DNA of 64,000 nt, taken from NCBI RefSeq assembly GCF_007754425.1, contig NZ_CP037452.1, forward strand, positions 1,769,501 through 1,833,500, given 5' to 3'. A program made the position numbers and the translations under genes. Shown one piece after another: positions 10,501 through 19,045 of this stretch. The notes under the pieces are model-generated. The model had not been told where the DNA came from. It did not search any database and saw only the letters and a list, made by a program, of their open reading frames with translations. The first letter of the stretch is position 1; the number at the start of each line of letters is the position of its first letter. The DNA comes from Gimesia fumaroli (GTDB lineage: Bacteria > Planctomycetota > Planctomycetia > Planctomycetales > Planctomycetaceae).

Positions 10501-10791
10501 GGCGGTGGTGATGCGGGTAATGAGTTCGCTTTGTTCGATGTTGCCGGGAACGATGGCTTTGTGCCCGTCCAGGTCGGCAAAGGCGCCTTCTCTGGTATCA
10601 AAGCGGAGGTCGGCGGCCCGTTTTTTGACATCCGGTCCGTGGCATTGAAAACAGTTTTCCGAAAGAATTGAACGGATTTTCGTAGGAGAGACTTTTTCGG
10701 AATTCTGTGCCTGCACCGAATTTAGTGAGCAGCAGAGCAACGTTAGCAGCAGAGCAGGGAAACAGCGTTTGCTCAAACACACAAGAAGCAT
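7582..10791 (-). CDS. PSCyt1/DUF1549-LamG-DUF1553 giant cytochrome protein
   Basis: The start is taken at ATG 10791, preceded by AAGGTGA, giving 1,069 residues with a signal peptide ending near VQA-Q at residue 28. An upstream in-frame start at 10908 would add 39 basic residues before the signal. The domain order is a PSCyt1 haem module (CFQCH at 47-51), DUF1549 (SPIDQFILSRLEKEG onward) containing a second haem motif CAVCH followed by DHKFDPF, an inserted laminin-G-like beta sandwich at about 450-640, then DUF1553 (LTSRVAVNRYWQQLFG; HPELLDWLA). LamG domains typically bind sugars or polysaccharides. The protein is periplasmic or surface-exposed and is the operon partner of the DUF1501 gene. 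Its sister at 33274 lacks the LamG insertion. Confidence 0.93.
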   Translation of the reverse strand: MLLVCLSKRCFPALLLTLLCCSLNSVQAQNSEKVSPTKIRSILSENCFQCHGPDVKKRAADLRFDTREGAFADLDGHKAIVPGNIEQSELITRITTADADLIMPPADSGKKLTAEETALLKRWIQEGAEWQDHWSFVTPKKVPAPAIKQKNGVRSPIDQFILSRLEKEGLKPSPEADRRTLIRRVTFDLTGLPPQPAHVEAFVNDKAPNAYEKVIDRLLESPQYGEHMARYWLDVARYGDTHGLHLDNFREMWPYRDWVIKAFNTNLPYDQFVIQQLAGDLLPDATMDQQIATGFNRCHVTTNEGGSIAEEVYVRNVIDRVETTGQAFMGLTLGCAVCHDHKFDPFTKTEFYQLFAFFNNLDGPAMDGNIKDSPPSLRVPNAAQSKQLKAFKEQLVALEQQGNKRIKANEPAFQSWLQWKQQIQKTGSDPNLSIPQPGGVLAAFNLDEKEGTTGADQTNPKNKATVKGKPAWTAGKFGNGFQFTAGNHLDLGKTGQFAKATPFSFAIWVKTNGKTSGPIVSSLNPNSRERGYDLQITNRSLSVRLIDRWPGYAIQVQTKNNEITPNQWHHICVTYDGSAKAHGVAVYIDGKSSELTISSDSFKNTTSLNSATLLLGHSSTKAHLKNGFVDEFRIFDHELSETEVNQVFFDKQITPVLQLAADKRTPQQTDLLRQYYLNQFDSEYRKVLAQKVQVKAQEEKLTQSLPTTLVFRERKGIKDAFDLKRGQYDQKGEKVTRKTPSQFPQMAAEWPVNRLGLAKWLVAPNHPLTSRVAVNRYWQQLFGIGIVETSEDFGNQGAAPSHPELLDWLAVDFQEHHWDVKRFMKQLLMSATYRQSSNVTPELYKKDPKNRLLARGPRFRLDAEMLRDQALAVSGLLVPKVGGPSVKPPQPDGLWHAVGYSGSNTVRFKQDKGPDKVFRRGLYTFWKRTAPPPEMSTFDAPSREACTMRRERTNTPLQALLLLNDPQYLEAARAFGQRMMKEGGKTPEERIRFAYKLATSKPISSEDLKLTLTTYQDMLMHYQSDPKAATELLAVGESKPDATLNPQELAAWTMIGNLILNLDEVLTKD

Positions 10792-11429
10792 GACATTCAC
10801 CTTCTGGGTAGTAATTTTCAAGTTGATGGCCTGTCGCCGGGAGTGGTGGCGTTGTTGGATCAACTTGTCAATGAATCTCTGGTGATACCTGTCCGACCGA
10901 CAAGCCAAATAGTTTGCAGCGGCGGTAGCTGAGCCACATGACTCAGCAGGCGGGATGGTAGTGTATTCAGGAATGGAGGAGCAAAGCTGAAATTCCTGAA
11001 TTCAGGTTCATTCTCTCATTCTAATCACAGCGAAAAGCCTTTGCAAGACGTCGATAATTAGAATTTGACGTATCTTGTTGTGAATCAAATGTTTCGGTCA
11101 GGTCTGGAGTTACGCTGATCTGATGCGTCATGCTCAATCTCAGGGCGGTTCTGGCATACCTCTGGTCTTTCTATGAGGGACGTTTTTTTGTCGACTGATG
11201 AGTAAGCACGTTTGTAAATTTTACGTTGGAGAGATGGTATTTGTTGGACGGAAATGAGTCGTCTCGGGAGAAGCGGGAGATGGAGTCATGACGATAGTGG
11301 GAATCATAAGACGAATTTGCTTTGGTTTTGTTTTGGATTAATATTCGAAAAGGGAACCTGCCGAGTTTGCCTGTGTCCACTGGGAACGAATCGTGATATG
11401 ATAAAAGTTGATTACTAAGGAGAAGAGAG
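10792..11429. other. divergent intergenic region, no gene seen
   Basis: About 640 bases separate the leftward cytochrome operon from rtcB. Both promoters must lie here. The only distinct structure I see is a perfect 12-bp palindrome, CCTGAATTCAGG, at 10995-11006, which could be an operator. No convincing coding sequence or RNA gene is visible. Confidence 0.5.
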
Positions 11430-12851
11430 ATGAACTCTCGACAGTTGCTGAAAATCGGTGTTCCAGAATACTGTTTGAAGACCGCGAAGACAGCGATTCA
11501 GAAAAAAGTTGCCGAAGAAAACGGAAACGGAAAAGGTTCCGGTGCAGGGAAGGTACGTGGTAAAGCGTTGAAGGAACTGGTTCAGGCTGTGGTCGCACAG
11601 CCGGAAGCGTTTCTGGAAGACCTGTCCTTTCGGCAGTTGGCTCTGGAGCTGATTGAAGATAATCGTGAAGAAGTGTTTGAGCCGATCGATTACCAGGTTT
11701 GGGGTAAAGAGGGGATCGATGAAGGTGCGTTCTCGCAGATGGATTTGGCGTGCCATGTTCCGTCAGCACGGGGTGCCGCATTGATGCCTGATGCGCATCT
11801 GGGTTATGGTCTACCGATCGGCGGAGTTCTGGCGTTGGAAGATGCAGTGATTCCGTATGCGGTTGGTGTGGACATTGCGTGCCGTATGAAGTTATCGGTG
11901 CTGGATATTTCCGTTGACGCACTAGATCAGAAACCACATCAGTTCGTGGATGCACTGAATCGGGGAACCGTATTTGGCGTGGGTGCTGCACATGAAAAGC
12001 GACAGTATCATGGTGTGATGGATCAGGACTGGACGGTTTCAAAAGTGACACGCGAAAAGAAAGACCGTGCCTGGAAGCAGCTGGGGTCTTCCGGTTCCGG
12101 TAACCACTTTGTCGAGTTCGGTGTATTGACTTTCACAGAAGCCGATGCCGAGTTGGGACTGGAAGCGGGCGAATACGTGGCGCTGCTGAGCCATAGTGGT
12201 AGCCGGGGCGCTGGTGCTGCGGTTTGCAGTACATACTCTTCAATTGCACAGGCGCGATTGCATAAACGCCATCATAAGCTGGGGCGACTGGCCTGGTTGG
12301 AAATGGATTCGGAAGCGGGCCAGGAATACTGGGCGGCGATGAATCTGATGGGTGAATATGCGGCTGCGAACCATGCAGTGATTCATCAGAATGTTTCAGA
12401 AATTCTGGGAAGCAAGGTGATTTCCGGTGTGGAAAATCATCATAACTTTGCCTGGAAAGAAGAGCATGATGGTAAGGAAGTTTTCGTACATCGCAAGGGG
12501 GCGACTCCTGCGGCGGCTGGCGAACTGGGTGTGATTCCCGGTTCAATGGCGGATCCGGCATTTGTGGTGCGTGGAAAAGGAAATCCAGCCAGCTTGAATT
12601 CGGCATCGCATGGTGCGGGGCGTTGTATGTCTCGTAACAAAGCGAAGGATAAATATCGCTGGAAAGCAGTTCGCAATGATCTGGCAAAACGCGGGATTAC
12701 CGTGATTTCCGCCGGCGCTGATGAAGTGCCGGGCGTGTATAAAAACATCATGGAAGTCATGGCAGAACAGCAGGATTTGGTGGATATTGTCGCTCGATTC
12801 AATCCGAAGGTGGTGAAAATGTGCGGTGACGGAAGCCGTGCAGAGGATTGA
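11430..12851 (+). CDS. rtcB: RtcB-family RNA ligase
   Basis: The 473-residue product has the RtcB motifs in order. GYGLPIGGV and VGVDIACRM (metal-binding Asp and Cys) come first, then SGSGNHFVEFG, SHSGSRGAG, the histidines in VENHHNFAW, and SHGAGRCMSR holding the His that receives GMP. The C-terminus reads VVKMCGDG. RtcB joins 2',3'-cyclic phosphate or 3'-phosphate RNA ends to 5'-OH ends using GTP and Mn2+, and works in RNA repair. The start at ATG 11430 has an excellent AAGGAGA Shine-Dalgarno sequence. No RtcA or archease gene is adjacent, so it is a stand-alone gene. An intrinsic terminator follows at 12875. Confidence 0.93.
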   Translation: MNSRQLLKIGVPEYCLKTAKTAIQKKVAEENGNGKGSGAGKVRGKALKELVQAVVAQPEAFLEDLSFRQLALELIEDNREEVFEPIDYQVWGKEGIDEGAFSQMDLACHVPSARGAALMPDAHLGYGLPIGGVLALEDAVIPYAVGVDIACRMKLSVLDISVDALDQKPHQFVDALNRGTVFGVGAAHEKRQYHGVMDQDWTVSKVTREKKDRAWKQLGSSGSGNHFVEFGVLTFTEADAELGLEAGEYVALLSHSGSRGAGAAVCSTYSSIAQARLHKRHHKLGRLAWLEMDSEAGQEYWAAMNLMGEYAAANHAVIHQNVSEILGSKVISGVENHHNFAWKEEHDGKEVFVHRKGATPAAAGELGVIPGSMADPAFVVRGKGNPASLNSASHGAGRCMSRNKAKDKYRWKAVRNDLAKRGITVISAGADEVPGVYKNIMEVMAEQQDLVDIVARFNPKVVKMCGDGSRAED

Positions 12852-12874
12852 ATGGGAGTACAAAGATGAACGCA

Positions 12875-12911
12875 GGCAGATCGGAAGTGATTTTCCGGTC
12901 TGCCTTTTTTT
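12875..12911 (+). terminator. intrinsic terminator of rtcB
   Basis: GGCAGATCGGAA pairs with TTCCGGTCTGCC (one T-G wobble) around a six-base loop, followed directly by seven Ts. It begins 23 bases after the rtcB stop. Confidence 0.85.
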
Positions 12912-12991
12912 GTGAGCGGAATGGCGCTAGTAACCGGTATCTGTTGCAGGACGGAACACACAAAACCGGCGGCTGGCGCCGATCCACTGAC
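12912..12991. repeat. REP-like palindromic repeat, copy 2
   Basis: The element begins GTGAGCGGAATGGCGCTAG, identical to the inverted first copy at 5932-6001, and ends with the complementary arm AAAACCGGCGGCTGGCGCC and CCACTGAC. It directly follows the rtcB terminator and again lies between convergent genes. The arms are less perfect than in copy 1, suggesting decay. Confidence 0.7.
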
Positions 12992-13001
12992 AAGGTTGAA
13001 C

Positions 13002-15437
13002 TTATTTTCTTTGTCGATGCGTAGGAACGGCTTTGACTTTGCCGGCGCTGCGTTTGAAATCAGGGACGATGCTGGATAGGGTTTGCGGGTTGAGGCTGAA
13101 GATTGTGAAACCTCCTGTGTTGAGTTTGCGGGTGACGTCAATCTGTCCCAGAACGCGGTCACTGCTTAAAGACGCTTCTGTAGAGAGTGCGCCGATACCG
13201 GGATAGATGGGAATGCGACCGGCGAGATGCTTCTGCTGGTCTTCGATCCAGATGCGAAACTGAGTGTCGTTGTCGGTGTAATCCATGGGGCAGATGAAAT
13301 CGAGGTAACCGCGCTGCGCCCAGAGCGGCCAATCCTGTGCGACCCACTCTCGACAGTCGGGATATTCGCGGAAGACAGCTGCCGAAATTTTAATACCCGG
13401 ACGGATCTTACGGGCTTCGCGCTGTACCGTTTCGACGAGTCGAGTAATCTGGGCAGCGCGCCAGTCACGGTATTGGCTTTTCAGTTTGCTGTCGTAGCAA
13501 TCGTCTGGCCAGTTCTGAACTTTGATGCCGGTATCGGCTTCGAATTTTGTACGACTATAATCGCTATAGCAGTGCCGATCATTGGGGTAGCGGATGTAGT
13601 CAAAGTGAATACCATCGACGGGATATTTCCTGACGACTTCCAGCATACTGTCGACTTCGAGTTGAAAGTTTTCTGGATGGGCCGGATTGAGCCAGTCGGA
13701 CGGTTCTCCTTTGACGCTGACCTGGGTGCGGCCAGCCTTGCGCATTTTTCTGACGAATGAGATGGGGGCCGTCGACAGATTGTGATTGACTTTCCAGACA
13801 TGGACTTCCAGTCCATGTTGATGGGCGGCTTTGAGACATTGTTCGATTTGATCGCCATATTTTTCATACGTCTGACTGCGCGGCAGTACATCGCTGGGAT
13901 AGTGTGCAAGACCTCCCCAGAGCATGTTAGGGATAATCATGTTAAAGCCGGCCTCAGACAGTTCTTTGCAGGTTCGATTCCAGTCGCCGGGGTAGGGGCC
14001 TGTGGGAGAATGATCCCAGACCGCGCGGGCTTCGCGGGGAGGGCTGGCGCGTGTGAGCAGATAGATTTTAACCCGCTTCTCGCGGCATTTGCGGGCGAAG
14101 GGAATCGACTGAAAGGCCTGATTCTGCTCAAGCAGGCGTTTGGCATGCTCCAGAGATGCCGTCGTTTTGTCGAGATCGCGGGCTGCTAAATCGCGGCTGG
14201 ATTGCGGCGTGACCGTTGTGATGATGTGACGCCTTAAATCGGCAAAAGTCTGGAACGGGCCGACCTGATCGGCCTGTTTAATTGTGGCGGCAGCGATGGA
14301 ATCCCAGAGTTTCGGCTGGAAGTGGCCCATGATAGCGGTGAGTAGTGCCTGCTTGTTGGCGGGATCATCCCCCAGAATCAGATGGCTGAAGTATGCACCG
14401 CGGTTGCTGACGATGAGCGCAGGTTTTCGGGCTGGTTTCCCTGTTTCGTCAACCCAGACGCCGACGACACGGGCGCCGTGACCTGCAGGAATCCCAGTAA
14501 CCAGATTCCAGGATGCCTGTTTGACTTCAGCGGGGAGTCCCTGGATTTTTGTGTCTTTGAGTCGAATGGCCGAGAGGGCTCCGGATGCGTCTGGCTTGAA
14601 ATAGTTCCCTTTTTTGATACCCAGGTTTTTCTCAAGCGCGGATGGAATATTGAAATTGAGAAAGACCTTGCCTCCCCGCTCCATGAATTGATTGAGAGTG
14701 CCGCACGCTTTGCTTGAGATGTTGGGATTGAACGGAAGAATGGCGACAGATCGCTTGCCGAGAGACTGGGTTGTCAGTTCCGGCTCACTGATACGGTCGC
14801 AGGGGATGCCTGCGGTTTGTAGAAAGTTTTCGATGCGATCGGCGGCTGAGAACGTGGTGGCCTCTTTTTTTTGTAATTCGAGATCAGGTACTACAATCAC
14901 AATTTCATTTGTCGCCGCTTTCAGGTCGCGCACCTGGAAGCGGGCATCGGGTTCCGAATCGGATTCGCGCCAGACCACGAGTCGAATGGTTTCGATTTTG
15001 TCCCAGCCAGCCGGTTTGTCTTCTGCACGGAAATCACTTTTAGGGAAACGGAGTGTGTGCCAATCGTGGCCTTTGACGCGGGCGGATGTGGAATACCAGC
15101 CGGGACCACTTTTAAAATACAGGCTGACCTGATGATTACTGTTGGGGGAATCCGGTTTGACATCGAGTGTGAAGGTGCCCGGAGTGGTGAGGTCGAGGTG
15201 CGTCTGCTTATCGAGGCCGGCACGGATGATCTCGGGATTGGATGAAAACGGAGCCGAGAGTAGTAACACGTTTTTTCCGTCCGACCGCTGCATGGCGAGT
15301 GGGAGTGTGCCCTTAAGTTCGGTCCACGACTTTCTGAGTTCCGAGGATGTCGCGTAATGAAAATCATCGAGAACGGTTTCTGGTCCCGTTGAGAAGACGA
15401 CGCTGAGAAGAATGAGATACGGGATTTGAGCAAACAT
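13002..15437 (-). CDS. GHL10-type glycosidase-like secreted protein
   Basis: This 811-residue protein has a short signal peptide (ILLSVVFSTG). An N-terminal beta-rich region at about 20-170 resembles a carbohydrate-binding or jelly-roll module (VSLYFKSGPGWYSTSA). A glutamine-amidotransferase-like segment follows at about 180-380 (VAILPFNPN). From about residue 460 the sequence matches the GHL10/PF02638 TIM-barrel family: AGFNMIIPNMLWGG, the block HGLEVHVWKVN, YPVDGIHFDYIRYPN and DFICPMDYTD. The acidic residues in the last two segments are candidates for catalysis. Members act on bacterial or algal glycans, but the exact linkage cannot be told from sequence. The gene stands alone, convergent with rtcB and bounded by the REP-like repeat. 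Confidence 0.85.
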   Translation of the reverse strand: MFAQIPYLILLSVVFSTGPETVLDDFHYATSSELRKSWTELKGTLPLAMQRSDGKNVLLLSAPFSSNPEIIRAGLDKQTHLDLTTPGTFTLDVKPDSPNSNHQVSLYFKSGPGWYSTSARVKGHDWHTLRFPKSDFRAEDKPAGWDKIETIRLVVWRESDSEPDARFQVRDLKAATNEIVIVVPDLELQKKEATTFSAADRIENFLQTAGIPCDRISEPELTTQSLGKRSVAILPFNPNISSKACGTLNQFMERGGKVFLNFNIPSALEKNLGIKKGNYFKPDASGALSAIRLKDTKIQGLPAEVKQASWNLVTGIPAGHGARVVGVWVDETGKPARKPALIVSNRGAYFSHLILGDDPANKQALLTAIMGHFQPKLWDSIAAATIKQADQVGPFQTFADLRRHIITTVTPQSSRDLAARDLDKTTASLEHAKRLLEQNQAFQSIPFARKCREKRVKIYLLTRASPPREARAVWDHSPTGPYPGDWNRTCKELSEAGFNMIIPNMLWGGLAHYPSDVLPRSQTYEKYGDQIEQCLKAAHQHGLEVHVWKVNHNLSTAPISFVRKMRKAGRTQVSVKGEPSDWLNPAHPENFQLEVDSMLEVVRKYPVDGIHFDYIRYPNDRHCYSDYSRTKFEADTGIKVQNWPDDCYDSKLKSQYRDWRAAQITRLVETVQREARKIRPGIKISAAVFREYPDCREWVAQDWPLWAQRGYLDFICPMDYTDNDTQFRIWIEDQQKHLAGRIPIYPGIGALSTEASLSSDRVLGQIDVTRKLNTGGFTIFSLNPQTLSSIVPDFKRSAGKVKAVPTHRQRK

Positions 15438-15561
15438 TTTAGACCTGACTCTGGAACAGTAAACGAGCGTGTTATGTATCGCTAGTTTTATCTGTTCGGA
15501 GAGTCAGAGGCAAGTTGAGTTTGCGTTCGATTCAAGATCCCAGTGTAATGGGATGTCGATT

Positions 15562-16044
15562 TTATTCTTTCTTTTGACATGTTTCCGATTCGACTAAAAC
15601 TGACTCGCGTGTCTTGAAGCTCTGATGGGCGACAACCGCTCGTTCCTGTTCCAATAGCTGCTGGAACAGTTCCTGGACACGGGGTGCTGCGGAAGCAGTC
15701 GCCAGTGTCTGATACAAGTCAATTAACGCGTTTCGAAAACGCATGTTGATTTCGGCAAGTTCTTCCAGTGTCATATCTGAGTTAACCGTAATCGAATTAA
15801 TTTCTTTTCGAATGGTCTCGTCCGGGACAAACTGCAACCATGTACCAAGCACATCTTGTGCACCATACTTTTCGTAGTCAGCCAGGGCTGCTTGCCAATG
15901 CTGTTCGTAACGCCGGATTTGATCCGACAACCACTCCACAACGATTGAGTGTGAGTCCTGTTGAATCTGCTCAAGTGCTTCTTGCATGTTGTGATGAAAC
16001 GACTGCACCAACTCTAAAATGTCGTGTACTTTATTATATGACAT
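15562..16044 (-). CDS. small helical protein of unknown function
   Basis: I do not recognise a family. The 160-residue product is predicted to be almost entirely alpha-helical and acidic, with His- and Glu-rich helices (SFHHNMQEALEQIQQ near the N-terminus, QELFQQLLEQERAV near the C-terminus). This is reminiscent of four-helix-bundle proteins such as ferritin-like or hemerythrin-like folds, although no complete metal-ligand pattern is visible. ATG at 16044 is preferred because GGAG lies upstream; a TTG codon immediately before it is an unlikely start. There is no signal peptide, so it is cytoplasmic. It is divergent from the transporter gene at 16319 and may share its control region, which holds a tandem heptamer TTCAACG at 16168-16181. 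Confidence 0.75.
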   Translation of the reverse strand: MSYNKVHDILELVQSFHHNMQEALEQIQQDSHSIVVEWLSDQIRRYEQHWQAALADYEKYGAQDVLGTWLQFVPDETIRKEINSITVNSDMTLEELAEINMRFRNALIDLYQTLATASAAPRVQELFQQLLEQERAVVAHQSFKTRESVLVESETCQKKE

Positions 16045-16318
16045 CAATTCTTCTCCTTTCGATCTGAGACCAGTATTTTAAGAGCAAGTTGTATGCCATT
16101 GCTTGATGCGATTAGAAATCTTCCTGTAAGTCTTTGACGAGCGATGTAATTATTTCGATATTGGTTGTTCAACGTTCAACGTGTTCGCTGTCAGATCATG
16201 CAGTTCTTTGCAGATAGAGTGCATTACTTAGTTTAGATTCTTGAAAATATCATGCTAAGTTCATCAACTTGCCTGTAGCACTCAAGCGGCTCGTTGATTA
16301 TCTTACGGTGGTTCCGAA

Positions 16319-17923
16319 GTGCGTTCTGGAGTTAAGATAAGGTGTAGATCGATCGAAGATATTGTCGCGTTGTTTGCCATGATTGGTTTCGGACTGATTT
16401 TGGGCAAATTTTCGATTCGGGGCGTTTCTCTTGGATCCTCGGGTGTGGTGTTTGTCGCGTTGTTGGCCGGTCACTGGGGCTACCAGGTGGCGCCCGAAGT
16501 AGGGCTGGCAGGTGTCGTACTCTTCATTTATTGCCTGGGAGTGGGCGCGGGCCCCAGCTTTCTGAGAATGTTTGTCAGCCGCGGAAAATCTCTGGCGATG
16601 CTGGCGGGCGCGATGATGGTCTCGGCCGGTCTGGCAACCTGGATTCTGGCACGACTATTTCAGATCAGTCCCGATCTGGCTAGCGGCTTACTGGCAGGCT
16701 CGCTGACGAGCACTCCCGCTCTGGCGGCTGCGACGGAGAAACTGCCTGCGGGCTCGGATGTCGCCGTCGGTTTCGGGATTGCCTATCCGTTTGGTGTAGT
16801 CGGGGTGATCCTGTTTATCCAGTTGCTGCCGCGCTTGTTTTCTGGTGCGAGTGCTGAATCTGAAACCACATCAGCGGACGGTCTGGGCAAGATTGTGCGT
16901 GAACTGGTTGAAGTGAAAAATGAAAGGATCGTCGGGAAGCGCTTACGGGACTTGTCTGTTCTGGCGCGATCGAATTGTCAGGTATCCCGGATTGTTATTG
17001 ATGGTCAACCGCGGCCGATTCCCGCTGCCTTTCAACTGGCATTGGGACAGCAACTCTTAATTGTCGGACGCGTTGGTCAAATTGAAACCGTGATCGAAGC
17101 GATTGGCGAACGTTGCCCGGAAATGCAATTTGTGCTGGACGTGGAACGACAGCGCAGGCAGATTGTTGTGACTTCAAAAGAACTGGTGGGACACACACTG
17201 AAAGAATTGCACCTGCTTTCTCGGTTTGGCGTCACGATTTCACGGATTACGCGACAGGATATCGAATTTGTTCCCGGGCCGGACGAGACGATTCATTTCG
17301 GGGATTTGCTCCGGGCGGTGGGGGAACCGGAAAATCTCGAAAAATTTGCCGCGTTGGCAGGACATCGGGCACGCACAGCTGACGAAACCGATTTCATTAC
17401 CCTGGCGGCGGGTTTGATTCTGGGAATGATTCTGGGACGCATCCAGTTTTCTCTCGGTGGCGAATCGCTGTCACTGGGAATGGCCGGCGGTCCGCTCATC
17501 GTGGGACTGATTCTCGGGCACTTTGGACAGTTCGGTTCGATCACCGTCAGAATGCCCCGAGCTGGGCGGCTGATGTTGGCAGAACTGGGGCTGACCGTCT
17601 TTCTGGCACAGGCAGGCTGTCAGGCGGGAGGTCAATTTGTCTCTGTGGTGCAACAGAACGGCTGGACGTTGTGTCTGGTAGCGGCGATTGTGGTGCTCGT
17701 ACCTTTATTGACGGGATTTCTCGTGGCTCGATTTTTCTTAAAGCTGGATCTGCTGGAAACCGCCGGGGGAATCTGCGGGGCGATGACCTCGACGCCGGGA
17801 CTGGGCGCGGTCACGTCTGCCATTGATTCGAGTGTGCCCGCAACCAGCTACGCGACTGTTTATCCGGTAGCGCTGGTTCTGATTACGCTGTTGGCGCCGC
17901 TTGTCATCATGGCGGTTTCATGA
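16319..17923 (+). CDS. AspT/YbjL-family transporter with two TrkA-C domains
   Basis: The 534-residue protein has the AspT:YidE/YbjL duplication layout. A first block of about five hydrophobic helices spans residues 15-180, with GSLTSTPALAAATEKL as a re-entrant loop. Two TrkA-C (RCK-C) cytoplasmic domains lie at about 195-270 and 280-350. A second helix block follows at about 360-534, with the matching loop GAMTSTPGLGAVTSAI. Family members include the aspartate-alanine antiporter; the substrate here is unknown. The start shown is GTG at 16319, and the true start could lie slightly downstream because the signal upstream is weak. A strong hairpin follows the gene. Confidence 0.88.
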   Translation: MRSGVKIRCRSIEDIVALFAMIGFGLILGKFSIRGVSLGSSGVVFVALLAGHWGYQVAPEVGLAGVVLFIYCLGVGAGPSFLRMFVSRGKSLAMLAGAMMVSAGLATWILARLFQISPDLASGLLAGSLTSTPALAAATEKLPAGSDVAVGFGIAYPFGVVGVILFIQLLPRLFSGASAESETTSADGLGKIVRELVEVKNERIVGKRLRDLSVLARSNCQVSRIVIDGQPRPIPAAFQLALGQQLLIVGRVGQIETVIEAIGERCPEMQFVLDVERQRRQIVVTSKELVGHTLKELHLLSRFGVTISRITRQDIEFVPGPDETIHFGDLLRAVGEPENLEKFAALAGHRARTADETDFITLAAGLILGMILGRIQFSLGGESLSLGMAGGPLIVGLILGHFGQFGSITVRMPRAGRLMLAELGLTVFLAQAGCQAGGQFVSVVQQNGWTLCLVAAIVVLVPLLTGFLVARFFLKLDLLETAGGICGAMTSTPGLGAVTSAIDSSVPATSYATVYPVALVLITLLAPLVIMAVS

Positions 17924-17942
17924 AACCTGCAGGATGACAAGA

Positions 17943-17982
17943 AAACAGGGGCCTGTGAACTTGAATTCACAGGCCCCTGTTT
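17943..17982. terminator. bidirectional terminator hairpin
   Basis: A perfect 17-bp inverted repeat (AAACAGGGGCCTGTGAA and its complement) around a six-base loop sits between the convergent transporter and BNR-protein genes. The A- and T-ends of the stem would serve as short uridine tracts in both directions. Confidence 0.8.
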
Positions 17983-18012
17983 CTGATGTGGGCCTCTGGC
18001 ACAATATCAGCA

Positions 18013-19011
18013 TTATTTATAGCTGACTTTCGCAAAGTAGATGGATGTTTTTCCCTCGTGGCTGGAATAGTAGCTGACGTTCAACAGGCCATCGTGCAAG
18101 ACCATGTTGGCATAGCTGGTATCGCCGCCACTGGGGAGTTTCAGGAGTTCGGTGAGCGTGCCTTTCTCGACATCAATCTGGCAGATTGAGGTATGAGCTT
18201 TAGGGGAATACAGACGGACGGTTGCCAGAAAACGGCCATCGGGGAGCTGAAAGAGTTCAGGGCCCCCAATTTTCACGCCGAGATCTTTCCACTGCCAGTC
18301 TGTGTAAGGCGGTTTGGAAATGCCCAGCAGACCAGTGGCGCCTTTGCCATCGCGTCTGAGCAGGCAGTAACAGGTTTTGTCTTTGGTGAAGACGAGCGAA
18401 CTTTCGTTCGTGTAACCTTTGTCGTGGAGTTTGTCGACGACGGTTTCATATTGTTTGCCGTCTTTGCTTTTATAGAGTCGAGTGAATCGGGGGCCTTCTT
18501 TGCCGGTGTGGTAACCGATGCTATACACGTTTCCGTCGTTCCATCTCATGCCCCAGAGCCACATGTTGGGATCGCCGATTTTATTTCCTTTGGACCAGTG
18601 TGTCCCATCATCTGAGAACCAGGTCATGGACTGGTGGCGCATCTCGGCAGGCTGATGCAGGGCGGCGGCACCACTCAGCATGAGCTGTCCCTGCGGAGTG
18701 ACGGCGATTTTGGCATCACGCAGATCTGCAGTCTCCGAGGTGATGCGGGCAACCGGTTTCCATGTTTTCCCATCTTTGGATGAAAGGACCTGCAAGGCGC
18801 CATCGGCAGAGACGTGTTTTTTGCCGGTTCGGAAAACACAGAACCATTGATCTTTGAAACGCGTGAGTCCGGTAAAAGCGTTGTGTGGATCTTTGTCCCA
18901 GATCTTTTGAACGCTTTCCAGTTTTAGTTCAACCGGTTTCTCTGCTTTCAAGAGCGCAGATGAATTAAGAATCAGTAAGAGTGCTGCCATCAGCGGCGCG
19001 GCTTTTTTCAT
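18013..19011 (-). CDS. BNR/sialidase-like secreted beta-propeller protein
   Basis: The 332-residue product has a signal peptide (ending about residue 23, LLKA-E). Its repeated Asp-box-like segments (SKDGKTWKPVA, FSDDGTHWSKG, YKSKDGKQYETV) are typical of six-bladed sialidase/BNR propellers. I do not see the complete arginine triad needed to call it a true sialidase, so another glycan-binding or glycan-cleaving role is equally possible. It is the last gene of a leftward operon with the M14 peptidase gene (34-base gap) and the GntR-type regulator gene. This suggests it is induced by the effector that regulator senses, perhaps a sugar. Confidence 0.85.
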   Translation of the reverse strand: MKKAAPLMAALLLILNSSALLKAEKPVELKLESVQKIWDKDPHNAFTGLTRFKDQWFCVFRTGKKHVSADGALQVLSSKDGKTWKPVARITSETADLRDAKIAVTPQGQLMLSGAAALHQPAEMRHQSMTWFSDDGTHWSKGNKIGDPNMWLWGMRWNDGNVYSIGYHTGKEGPRFTRLYKSKDGKQYETVVDKLHDKGYTNESSLVFTKDKTCYCLLRRDGKGATGLLGISKPPYTDWQWKDLGVKIGGPELFQLPDGRFLATVRLYSPKAHTSICQIDVEKGTLTELLKLPSGGDTSYANMVLHDGLLNVSYYSSHEGKTSIYFAKVSYK

Positions 19012-19045
19012 GGTCAGTTCCTTTATGTTGTGAAAAGAGTTTGTA

